A stretch of DNA of 29,997 nt from MESE01 sp036675035 (GTDB lineage Bacteria > Pseudomonadota > Gammaproteobacteria > Burkholderiales > Burkholderiaceae_D): the NCBI GenBank assembly GCA_036675035.1, contig JAKFFO010000123.1, forward strand, positions 1 through 29,997, in the 5' to 3' direction. The translations under genes were made by a program, and so were the position numbers. Below the pieces are notes generated by a model. It saw only the letters and a list, made by a program, of their open reading frames with translations. It was not told the origin of the DNA and made no database searches. The first letter of the stretch is position 1, and every line of letters starts with the position of its first letter. Of the stretch, positions 23,089-29,997 are shown piece by piece.

Positions 23089-23286
23089 ATGTACGCCGAT
23101 CTTGACAAGTCCAATTCCAAAAGCGGTTTCGAAGTACATATCAGTGATTTTGAAGTAAACATCAACGATGCGTCCGCCATACGGCGTTGGACGCAGCACT
23201 GGGACGTCACCGAAGCCGAGCTGCGTAAAACGGTCGCCGAAGTCGGAACCGAAATTGATGCGGTACGAATCGCGCTGGGAAAATAG
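23089..23286 (+). CDS. DUF3606 small protein
   Basis: Protein of 65 aa. The pattern VNINDASAIRRWTQHWDVTEAELRKTVAEVG, with the invariant Trp and the VT-x2-EL-x3-V-x2-VG ending, marks the DUF3606 family. These are short proteins of about 60 aa common in proteobacteria and often found near stress genes. The family function is unknown. The ATG at 23089 has AAGGAC just upstream. The next small gene starts 4 bp after its stop, so they form a pair. Confidence 0.85.
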   Translation: MYADLDKSNSKSGFEVHISDFEVNINDASAIRRWTQHWDVTEAELRKTVAEVGTEIDAVRIALGK

Positions 23287-23290
23287 CAGA

Positions 23291-23506
23291 ATGGCTGCGG
23301 TTATCTATACCAAGGAAAACTGGAAAGCGGAAGCCGACATTCAGCGCCTGCCGAATGGAAAATTCCAGGGGGTGGTATTGATTACCCGCATGGGTAGCGC
23401 GCTAGCCGATGATGCGCCGCGTACCGTCAATTCCGAATCGGACACGCCGGAGGAAGCATTGGAAGAGGCGAAGGCATTGGCTCACCGGTTGCTGGCAGAT
23501 TTGTAA
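23291..23506 (+). CDS. Small conserved hypothetical protein
   Basis: Protein of 71 aa, starting MAAVIYTKENWKAEADIQ and ending TPEEALEEAKALAHRLLADL. The first half looks like two or three beta strands (GKFQGVVLITRMG) and the second half is a charged helix. A longer in-frame start at 23168 lies inside the DUF3606 gene and is less likely. It starts 4 bp after the DUF3606 stop, suggesting co-transcription. I do not recognise its family with confidence. Confidence 0.75.
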   Translation: MAAVIYTKENWKAEADIQRLPNGKFQGVVLITRMGSALADDAPRTVNSESDTPEEALEEAKALAHRLLADL

Positions 23507-23581
23507 CACCTGCGATTCGCCACTGCATGGTTGCCTGCAGCAGATGAAGCCATCGCGCCCGGCGACCATGATCGCAGCAGG

Positions 23582-24952
23582 TCATCGACTCGGCAACAGG
23601 CGGCGCTGGACTGTACGCAAGTACCAAAGAAAACCGGCCGCCACCAGCGCCAGGCTGGTACTGTTTCCCAGCCAGAAGCCGGATGCGCCGCGGGTTGCAG
23701 CCGGCGCCCATCCAAACGGGTCCAGGCCCAGCACGTATCCGCCTCCCAGCCCGATGCCCCACAGGCCGATTGCATACATCAGCGTCGGTACGATCACCAC
23801 TTTGTATGCCCGCAACACGAAGGCGGTCGTAACCTGGATTGCATCGAACAGCTGATACAGCGATATGAACAGAAACAGCGGCATCGCGGCGGCAATAATT
23901 GCCTCATTCGGCGTATAGGCACGAACGATGATGTCGCGTCCCAGCCAGACCGCGGCGCCGAGCAGCACCGATAACGCCGCTGCAAGTCGAATTCCTGCAT
24001 TTCCGATCCGGCGTGCGGCTGTCAGATCGGAGGCGCCGATCGACTGCGCTACCAGTATTCCGGTTGCGCTAGCAATCGACAGCGGCAGCATGTACAGCAC
24101 GGTGGCGAAGTTGGAGGTGATCTGGTGCCCGGCGACGACCGTGTCGCCCAGCCTGGCGATAAACAGCGCCATGAAGGTGAATGCGGTGACCTCGATCAGA
24201 TAGCTCAGGCCGATCGGAACGCCGAGTTGCAGCAGCGCTCGTTGTGCCGGCCAACGCGGCGCCACCCAGCCGGTGCCGAACAGACCGAATTCCCGATAGG
24301 CCGGCACCGCGCGCAAAATCGCCCATGCTATCAGCAGCATCAGCCACGATATGGCTGCGGTCGCCATTGCGCATCCCGGTCCGCCGAACGCAGGCAAGCC
24401 GAATCCACCGAAAATGAAAATCGCGTTCAGCGGTATTTTCAGGACCAGGGCAGCGATCTGAATCGCCATCACCATTTTCGGTCTGGCGATCGCGGTATTG
24501 AGTGCGGAATAGATGCGAAATCCCAGTGTCGCCGGAAGCGCCAGCGCCAGCACGCGCAAGTACAGCACCGCTTTCTCGGTCAGCTCGGGCGATGCATGCG
24601 CCAGCGACAGCAATGGCTGTGGAAACAATAGAGCCAGGCAGCCGATGCAGGACAGGAACAGCGCAAGCCATGTGCCTTGCTTGACTTCGAAACCGATCTC
24701 TTTCGAGTGCCCGGCGCCGAACAATTGGCCGATGACAGGCGACAGCGCCTGCAGCACGCCGTTCAATCCGACGAAGACGCTGATGTAAATCGATGCGCCA
24801 AGCGCCAGCGCCGCAAGATCTGTCGCGGAGTAGCGCGAAGTCATCGCGGTGTCGATCACGCTGTTGGCGATCACCGCCAGCTGGCCGACGAGTATCGGCC
24901 ATGCGAGCGACATGATGCGTACCGTGTGGCGTGCGGATTCTGGTTGCGGCAT
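23582..24952 (-). CDS. MATE-family multidrug efflux protein (NorM-like)
   Basis: Inner-membrane antiporter of 456 aa with about 12 hydrophobic helices arranged in two halves. The N-terminal half begins at ARHTVRIMSLAWPILVGQLAVIANSVIDT (about 7-35), with the TAMTSRYSATDLAALALG loop, typical of MATE transporters. The second half starts near ALLQLGVPIGLSYLIEVTAF (about 240-260). They export drugs and cationic toxins in exchange for Na+ or H+. The next gene on the strand (glycosyltransferase, ending 25084) is 131 bp upstream. No repressor gene lies nearby. Confidence 0.92.
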   Translation of the reverse strand: MPQPESARHTVRIMSLAWPILVGQLAVIANSVIDTAMTSRYSATDLAALALGASIYISVFVGLNGVLQALSPVIGQLFGAGHSKEIGFEVKQGTWLALFLSCIGCLALLFPQPLLSLAHASPELTEKAVLYLRVLALALPATLGFRIYSALNTAIARPKMVMAIQIAALVLKIPLNAIFIFGGFGLPAFGGPGCAMATAAISWLMLLIAWAILRAVPAYREFGLFGTGWVAPRWPAQRALLQLGVPIGLSYLIEVTAFTFMALFIARLGDTVVAGHQITSNFATVLYMLPLSIASATGILVAQSIGASDLTAARRIGNAGIRLAAALSVLLGAAVWLGRDIIVRAYTPNEAIIAAAMPLFLFISLYQLFDAIQVTTAFVLRAYKVVIVPTLMYAIGLWGIGLGGGYVLGLDPFGWAPAATRGASGFWLGNSTSLALVAAGFLWYLRTVQRRLLPSR

Positions 24953-25083
24953 TTTAGAGATTTATTGGAGAGGAATAGCCGATGTGGCTTCGCGATCGGA
25001 TCTTTTTCTGTCAACGAACACGCGACGAACATGCAGCGGACTAATCACCCGGTTTTGCCTATTTTGCCGGATATCGGCAAGAC

Positions 25084-26802
25084 TCAGCGTTTGCCGCGCC
25101 GGTACAGGCGGAACAGCTCATCGCGATCCGACGGGCGATGGCCTTCCCACAAAAGTCTTTCCCGCCCGTCGAATTGCTTTAGCAGCGACGCGCGATCCTT
25201 GCGCGATACGCTTTCCTGCAACAGCAGGTATCGGCATGAACCTTCGCCGAACTTTGCGAACTCGACGTGTCCGAAATAGGCAAACGATGCACGCTGTGCC
25301 GGGCCGACATTGGTATCGACGCAATACTCGCCCTTGGGAAGTTGCTGGGCGATCTGCTGTGCGACGCCGGCATAGCTCTTGCCGTAATCGATCCATGGCA
25401 ACCACAAGGTCATCAATAACAGCCAGCACAGAATCACGCCGCCCGAAGACAGTACTACTGCGCGCCACAATACCGATGGACGCCGGGATATGCGCCAATG
25501 CACCAGCATGATCCAGCCGATGGTGGCCAGCGCAGCGATCAGGAATGCGATCAGGTCGAATTCAGGCTTGAATCCGGGCGCCAGCTTGAATGCATTTTTC
25601 GCGAGCTGAGCCGGCCACCCGGTTTGCTTGGCGATCCAGCCGACCCAGATGAATGCCGCGCAGGTACTGAATGTCATTACCGAGAACCAGTCGACCGAAT
25701 TGATGGCACCGCGTTTCATGGTCGGCAAGCCGAATGCGGCCAGAATCGCCAGCGCCGGAAGCAAGGGCAGCAGAATGGCTTCCTGGCCTTCCGGATTCAG
25801 CAGCGCCAATGCAATGAATGCGGCGACGAAGGTGAGTGGTAAAACAATATGCAGCGCCTGAAACTGCTTGCGCCATGCGTACACCGCCCAGCCTGCGAAC
25901 GGCCATGCCGGCCAGGTAAACCAGATTCCGTACCTGAAAAGGTATTTCAGCGATGCCCATGACGGCCGCGCGAGCTGTTTATCGTTCCAGGCAAGCCACG
26001 CGTCAATGGCAGAACGTTCGGCTGGCTGGGCCAGGCGGTCCGCCATCCACCATGCGCCTCCGACGACCGTCGCAACAGGCAGCGTAATCAGCAGCAGCAA
26101 CAGTGCGATACGTTTTTCTCGCGTGGCGGCAAGTGCCAGCAGTGCAATCCACAGTCCCAGCGGGACCGGCCAGCCGCGCGCAAGCGCCAGCAGGCCCAGA
26201 GTGATCCCGAGCATCGCCGCCGTTCCGATCGACAGTGATTCGAACAGGCGTACTGATATATACAGCGCGAATGCGACCAGGGAAATCTGCAGCGCTTCAG
26301 CGCTGGTCTGGTGGCTGTGCAGCAGCAATCCGAGAAAACCAAGGTAAATCAGCAGTGCGCCATCGGCCAGCGTGCGACCGTAATCGCGTGGCTCCGGTTG
26401 TCCGCCAAAAGCGAGTCGCAACGGCTGCGCTTCGGTGCGCCGGCCGAGCAGATAGGTTGCATTCCAGACCGACAGTGCGCCGATCAGAAAAAACGCGATG
26501 GTCGAGATGCGTGCGCCCAGTTCGTCGCCGAGCAACCAGCCGAACAGCTTGATGAAAATTGCGCCGATCCAGAATGCAAGCGGCCCTTCTTCGGGAATCG
26601 GCAGCCCGACGATATGTGGCGCCAGCCAGTCGCTCAATCCGCCGTTCGCCATGGTCCACATGATGCCGAAACCGGCTGCATCATCATTCTTCCAGGGATC
26701 ACGGCGGACCAGGCCCGGCAGGATGTACAGCAGGCACAGCGCGACCAGTCCCCAGCGCGGAAGCGCAAGCGTGGCGGAAGCGGGGAGGCGGACTGGCTTC
26801 AT
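25084..26802 (-). CDS. ArnT/PMT-type membrane glycosyltransferase
   Basis: Polytopic membrane protein of 572 aa with about 12 hydrophobic helices and a C-terminal soluble tail (about 475-572). The first large loop has RRDPWKNDDAAGFGIMW (about 33-49) and GLPIPEEGPLAFWIGA (about 65-80), in which the Asp-Asp and Glu positions match catalytic and metal-binding residues of the GT-C fold (ArnT, GT83). Such enzymes transfer a sugar from a polyprenyl phosphate carrier to lipid A or other acceptors on the periplasmic face. Donor and acceptor cannot be assigned. It is transcribed alone or with the MATE gene after it. Confidence 0.85.
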   Translation of the reverse strand: MKPVRLPASATLALPRWGLVALCLLYILPGLVRRDPWKNDDAAGFGIMWTMANGGLSDWLAPHIVGLPIPEEGPLAFWIGAIFIKLFGWLLGDELGARISTIAFFLIGALSVWNATYLLGRRTEAQPLRLAFGGQPEPRDYGRTLADGALLIYLGFLGLLLHSHQTSAEALQISLVAFALYISVRLFESLSIGTAAMLGITLGLLALARGWPVPLGLWIALLALAATREKRIALLLLLITLPVATVVGGAWWMADRLAQPAERSAIDAWLAWNDKQLARPSWASLKYLFRYGIWFTWPAWPFAGWAVYAWRKQFQALHIVLPLTFVAAFIALALLNPEGQEAILLPLLPALAILAAFGLPTMKRGAINSVDWFSVMTFSTCAAFIWVGWIAKQTGWPAQLAKNAFKLAPGFKPEFDLIAFLIAALATIGWIMLVHWRISRRPSVLWRAVVLSSGGVILCWLLLMTLWLPWIDYGKSYAGVAQQIAQQLPKGEYCVDTNVGPAQRASFAYFGHVEFAKFGEGSCRYLLLQESVSRKDRASLLKQFDGRERLLWEGHRPSDRDELFRLYRRGKR

Positions 26803-26906
26803 GTGACTGGAAGATGGATTCTTATTATTTGGTTCGGCGATATTGTGCCGTAAAAGATACCGGTAGTGTGATTCTCGCCGGCAACGGGGAGTTCGGAAGG
26901 CCGCCT

Positions 26907-26935
26907 AAATAAAAAAGGCAGCCGCAGCTGCCTTT
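26907..26935 (-). terminator. Intrinsic terminator of rpmE2
   Basis: AAAGGCAGC at 26914-26922 pairs with GCTGCCTTT at 26927-26935 around a 4-base loop. On the minus strand the stem is followed by a T-run. It lies 19 bp after the stop codon of the L31 gene. Confidence 0.88.
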
Positions 26936-26954
26936 CTGAAACCAAGGGACTTTC

Positions 26955-27221
26955 TTACTCTGCCACTTGTGTCTTGGATCCGCGGGTACCGAACTTCTGG
27001 CGGAATTTTTCGACCCGGCCGGCAGTATCGACGATCTTGTGCTTGCCGGTATAGAACGGATGCGATTCCGACGATACCTCGATCTTTACCAGCGGATATT
27101 GCTTGCCTTCGAAATCGATTTTTTCGCGCGTCTGTACCGTGGAACGGGTAATGAACTTGAAATCGCAGGACAGGTCGTGAAACACGACGTCGCGATAGTC
27201 GGGGTGTATGCCTTCTTTCAT
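26955..27221 (-). CDS. rpmE2: 50S ribosomal protein L31 type B (zinc-independent)
   Basis: Ribosomal protein of 88 aa. It begins MKEGIHPDYRDVVFHD, with SSESHPFYTGK and GRVEKFRQKFG, the type B consensus. The paired cysteines of the zinc-binding L31 are absent; only one Cys remains. I start at 27221, where GAGG precedes the ATG, and not at an upstream in-frame ATG that adds nine residues without homology. Type B paralogues replace zinc L31 under zinc limitation in some bacteria, yet in many betaproteobacteria this is the only L31. It lies 180 bp downstream of rho. Confidence 0.95.
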   Translation of the reverse strand: MKEGIHPDYRDVVFHDLSCDFKFITRSTVQTREKIDFEGKQYPLVKIEVSSESHPFYTGKHKIVDTAGRVEKFRQKFGTRGSKTQVAE

Positions 27222-27317
27222 GTTTGCCTCAAATGGTTGGGTAGCCAATCGTCACTTCGTCGGTCGTACTGCTTCCTGACCCGATTGTCGATCACTTGCC
27301 GGGGGATAAAGCGGGAA

Positions 27318-27323
27318 ATTATA
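27318..27323 (-). promoter_or_regulatory. -10 element of the rpmE2 promoter
   Basis: A perfect TATAAT on the minus strand at 27323-27318 would start transcription near 27311, about 90 bases before rpmE2. No matching -35 was found, so this is a weaker call. I could not recognise a Zur-type palindrome. Confidence 0.4.
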
Positions 27324-27401
27324 CAATGAAATCATGGGTTTGCGCGAATGTTTGTCGGTTTGGCGGCACTGGCTCCATCTCCGCTACGCAAAACTGCCGT
27401 G

Positions 27402-28667
27402 TCATGAGTTACCGCGCCGCATCATGTCGAAAAATTCGGCATTGTTTTTCGTCGACTTCATCTTGTCGAGAATGAATTCCATCGCCTCGATTTCATCCAT
27501 GCCGTACAACAGTTTGCGCAGCACCCAGATCTTTTGCAACTGGTCCGGCTTGATCAGCAGTTCTTCGCGCCGCGTACCTGATTTATTCAGGTTGATTGCA
27601 GGATAGACCCGCTTTTCGGCAAGGCGGCGTTCAAGATGGACTTCCATGTTGCCGGTGCCCTTGAACTCTTCATAGATCACGTCGTCCATGCGGCTGCCGG
27701 TCTCGATCAGCGCGGTGGCGATGATCGTCAGCGAGCCGCCTTCTTCGATATTGCGCGCGGCGCCAAAGAACCGTTTCGGACGTTGCAATGCATTGGCATC
27801 GACACCGCCGGTCAGCACCTTGCCCGACGCCGGGATCACGGTGTTGTAGGCACGTGCCAGACGGGTAATCGAATCCAGCAGGATCACGACGTCGCGCTTC
27901 ATCTCGACCAGCCGCTTGGCTTTTTCGAGCACCATTTCCGCCACTTGCACATGGCGCGTCGCCGGTTCGTCGAACGTCGACGCAACCACTTCGCCGCGCA
28001 CCGAACGCTGCATCTCGGTTACTTCCTCTGGACGCTCATCGATCAGCAGCACGATCAGCGTCGTATCCGGGTGATTGGTGGTGATCGCATGCGCGATATG
28101 CTGCAGCATGACCGACTTGCCCGATTTGGGCGACGCAACCAGCAAGCCGCGCTGCCCCCGGCCGATGGGTGCAATCATGTCGATGATGCGCCCGGTAATG
28201 TTTTCTTCGCCGCGCATCTCGCGCTCAAGCGTCATCACCTTGTTCGGGTGCAGCGGCGTCAGGTTTTCAAACAGTATCTTGTGCTTGGAGGCTTCCGGCG
28301 ATTCGCCGTTGACCTTGTCCACTTTTACCAGCGCGAAATAGCGTTCGCCGTCTTTCGGCGTCCTTACTTCGCCTTCGATCGAGTCGCCGGTATGCAGGTT
28401 GAAGCGGCGGATCTGCGATGGGGAAATATAAATATCGTCGGTGGATGCCATATAACTGGCATCGGGCGAGCGCAGGAAGCCGAAACCGTCCGGAAGGACT
28501 TCCAGTGCGCCGTCGCCGAAAATCTGTTCGCCGCCTTTGGCGCGTTTTTTCAGGATCGCGAACATCAGTTCCTGTTTGCGCAGACGTGCGGCGTTGTCGA
28601 TGTCGAGGCTGATGGCCATTTCCAGCAGCGCTGAAACGTGTAGTGCCTTGAGTTCAGATAAATGCAT
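27402..28667 (-). CDS. rho: Transcription termination factor Rho
   Basis: RNA-dependent hexameric helicase of 421 aa, close to the E. coli length of 419. The N-terminal helical domain (MHLSELKALHVSALLEMA) is followed by the cold-shock RNA-binding domain with GFGFLRSPDASYM. The ATPase core shows Walker A ASPKSGKSV, Walker B VVILLDSITRLARAYN, and the Q-loop/R-loop region with GGVDANALQRPKRFFGAARNIEEGGSLT. It frees RNA from stalled polymerase at C-rich sites. It lies downstream of trxA, as in many proteobacteria, with a GC-rich hairpin between them. Confidence 0.97.
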   Translation of the reverse strand: MHLSELKALHVSALLEMAISLDIDNAARLRKQELMFAILKKRAKGGEQIFGDGALEVLPDGFGFLRSPDASYMASTDDIYISPSQIRRFNLHTGDSIEGEVRTPKDGERYFALVKVDKVNGESPEASKHKILFENLTPLHPNKVMTLEREMRGEENITGRIIDMIAPIGRGQRGLLVASPKSGKSVMLQHIAHAITTNHPDTTLIVLLIDERPEEVTEMQRSVRGEVVASTFDEPATRHVQVAEMVLEKAKRLVEMKRDVVILLDSITRLARAYNTVIPASGKVLTGGVDANALQRPKRFFGAARNIEEGGSLTIIATALIETGSRMDDVIYEEFKGTGNMEVHLERRLAEKRVYPAINLNKSGTRREELLIKPDQLQKIWVLRKLLYGMDEIEAMEFILDKMKSTKNNAEFFDMMRRGNS

Positions 28668-28736
28668 AGTGTGTGTCCCGTGACGGGAGAGAAATGGTGG
28701 GGGAGGGAACTGCGAGGTGAAGGAATTAACCGGAAA

Positions 28737-28762
28737 GGCGGCAGTGCGAGCGCACCGCCGCC
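28737..28762 (-). terminator. GC hairpin between trxA and rho, attenuator-like
   Basis: A 12-bp stem with one G-T pair (28737-28748 with 28751-28762) is formed by GGCGGC and GTGCG arms, and a loop of only 2-4 bases. On the minus strand it follows the trxA stop by 6 bp and is followed by only three T residues. It could weaken read-through into rho or protect the trxA 3' end. Confidence 0.55.
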
Positions 28763-28768
28763 ATAAAA

Positions 28769-29095
28769 TTAAATATTGCTATCGATAAAAGAAGTCAGTT
28801 GCCCTTTTCCCATCGCGCCCACTTTCTGGGCTGCGGCGACGCCGCCTTTGAACAGGATCAGCGTTGGAATGCCACGGATGCCGAACTTGGCTGGTACTGC
28901 CTGGTTGGCATCGACATCCATTTTCGCGATCTGGATCTTGCCGTCGTATTCCTTGGCAATCTCTTCAAGAATCGGTGCGATCATTTTGCAGGGGCCGCAC
29001 CATTCAGCCCAAAAGTCGACCAGTACCGGCTTGTCGGACTTCAGGACATCGGCTTCAAAGGATGTGTCGGTGATGTATTTGATGTTTTCGCTCAT
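28769..29095 (-). CDS. trxA: Thioredoxin 1
   Basis: Cytoplasmic redox protein of 108 aa. The active site WCGPC is at residues 32-36, the Asp in VDFW is the conserved buried acid, and GIRGIPT carries the cis-Pro. It reduces ribonucleotide reductase, methionine sulfoxide reductase and other disulfides. I start at ATG 29095, with GAGGA just upstream and a typical thioredoxin N-terminus. A longer in-frame start at 29188 adds 31 residues without homology. rho follows after 101 bp. Confidence 0.97.
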   Translation of the reverse strand: MSENIKYITDTSFEADVLKSDKPVLVDFWAEWCGPCKMIAPILEEIAKEYDGKIQIAKMDVDANQAVPAKFGIRGIPTLILFKGGVAAAQKVGAMGKGQLTSFIDSNI

Positions 29096-29406
29096 AGCTT
29101 CCTCGTGGTGAGGGAAAAAAGGGGTCAATTTGCGCCAGTACGACTTCGATTCCAATCCGCGATTCCAGCCCGGATTGGTACTCAACATTTCCAGACCTGC
29201 AATACGCAGATGGAGATTCGGTACGTGAATTCAAGGTTTTGAAGGTTGCGGCAAGAGGCAATGCGGCGGGGATTGGATAAATCATAACCGATTTTCACAA
29301 AAAGTGTAGCCGGACGAATTAAATTGTTTGCTTCGTGGCATAAAATGCCGGACAACGGGATTGATAGAGAACATGTCCCTTTCCTTCATGCCGATGCCGA
29401 GGCTTC
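29096..29406. other. Divergent promoter region between trxA and the AddB-like gene
   Basis: The 311 bp must hold the promoters of both genes. On the minus strand a TATGAT (-10 type) lies near 29280-29290, without a good -35. On the plus strand a TAAAAT at 29341-29346 could be a -10, but its -35 is poor. No other gene or RNA was recognised. Confidence 0.5.
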
Positions 29407-29997
29407 ATGCTCCATAGCCCTTTGTTGATTCCGCCTTCCGCCGCGTTCTGGCCACGGGTCGTGCATGCATTGCTGGACCAGCAGCTGTTGGGTGGAAACG
29501 ATAATGCTGGATCAAGGGATTTTTCGGCATTGCGCGTCGTCGTTCCGACCTTCGTTCATGTGCAATCGCTTAGGGCGGCGCTGACGGCGCAACTGCAGGG
29601 AGCGTTCATTCCGCCTCGCATCATTACATTACAGGCATGGCTGGCGATGCTGCCGCCCGATCCGGATGCGATGCGACCGGCCGCCGCGAGCGAGCGCCTG
29701 ATGTCGCTGTACGGAGAATTGCGTCAGCACGCATGGCTGAAGAAAATATTTTCCGCGCGCCGCAATACCGACTTGCTTCCCCTCGCAAAAACGCTGCTGA
29801 CGCTGTCCGATGAACTGACTTCGTGCCTTCTGCCGACGGTTCGGGCCGAAGCGAGCGACATCGACCAGCGCTGGCAAACTGCACTGGCGCACTGGTCGCC
29901 GACTGCACGCGACGTTCTGTCCGATGAAGCGCAACTGGTCTGGTCGATCTGGAAAGGTCAGCTCGAAGCGAACGATCCTTGCGTCAATCGCTTTAAC
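29407..29997 (+). CDS. AddB/PD-(D/E)XK-type helicase-nuclease, N-terminal part (runs off the right edge)
   Basis: Open frame of 197 codons with no stop before the window edge. It begins MLHSPLLIPPSAAFWPRV, followed by RVVVPTFVHVQSLRAALT (degenerate Walker A region of an inactivated UvrD-like helicase) and PPRIITLQAWLA. In many Burkholderiales an AddB-type (PD-(D/E)XK nuclease-family) gene sits next to trxA and rho and pairs with an AddA-like helicase in double-strand-break processing. The nuclease motif would be in the C-terminal part outside the window, so the call rests on the N-terminus and context. The first in-frame ATG after the upstream stop (29365) is 29407. Confidence 0.75.
   Translation, partial: MLHSPLLIPPSAAFWPRVVHALLDQQLLGGNDNAGSRDFSALRVVVPTFVHVQSLRAALTAQLQGAFIPPRIITLQAWLAMLPPDPDAMRPAAASERLMSLYGELRQHAWLKKIFSARRNTDLLPLAKTLLTLSDELTSCLLPTVRAEASDIDQRWQTALAHWSPTARDVLSDEAQLVWSIWKGQLEANDPCVNRFN

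Noticed and set aside
27301..27330. Zur-type operator upstream of rpmE2
   Set aside because: Only a TATAAT-like element is visible, and no palindrome matching the Zur consensus was found.

Overview
The window looks like chromosomal DNA of a betaproteobacterium, most likely order Burkholderiales and probably Oxalobacteraceae. This rests on protein flavour (rho, trxA and an AddB-like gene together, a class I PHA synthase, zinc-free L31, an FNR with the C-x2-C-x5-C motif), moderate-to-high GC content and short operons with overlapping start and stop codons. The assignment is inference from memory of these families; no search was run.

Layout. 1-118 is the 3' end of an IS5-like transposase. 182-2234 encodes a two-component pair: a kinase with two PAS domains, the second with the residues of a FixL-type heme pocket, and a NarL/FixJ-type regulator. 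2459-5446 is a same-strand run: FNR-type Fe-S regulator, DksA/TraR-type protein, hemerythrin-like protein, a frameshifted small gene, and a tandem universal stress protein (Usp). 5600-6626 (minus) holds DoxX and an FMN reductase. 6900-9893 is a sulfur locus: a BigR-like ArsR repressor, two YeeE/YedE half-transporters and a TauE/SafE permease on minus, divergent from an ETHE1-type persulfide dioxygenase. 9969-16749 (minus) is a four-gene run: phaC, a beta-CASP metallo-beta-lactamase protein, a Ca2+-type P-ATPase and a DUF6544-like protein. It is divergent from a single-domain usp gene (16999).

After a tRNA-Leu(CAA) gene come a KimA-like permease overlapping a 3-methyladenine glycosylase, a small HTH-like protein, a small zinc-ribbon protein (minus), an MscS channel, three small proteins (one DUF3606), a MATE exporter, an ArnT/PMT-type glycosyltransferase, rpmE2, rho, trxA and the start of an AddB-like gene.

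How it fits together. The left 17 kb reads as a low-oxygen and redox/stress island. An oxygen-sensing kinase candidate and FNR sit beside hemerythrin and Usp genes. A perfect FNR box and a one-mismatch FNR box lie in the divergent phaC/usp promoter region. Each is centred about 41 bp upstream of a start point predicted from a plausible -10, which is class II activator geometry. The sulfur locus has its own operator: a perfect 10-7-10 inverted repeat that fills the promoter of the repressor operon. The right 12 kb is mostly housekeeping and envelope genes. No CRISPR array, prophage or complete mobile element was seen.
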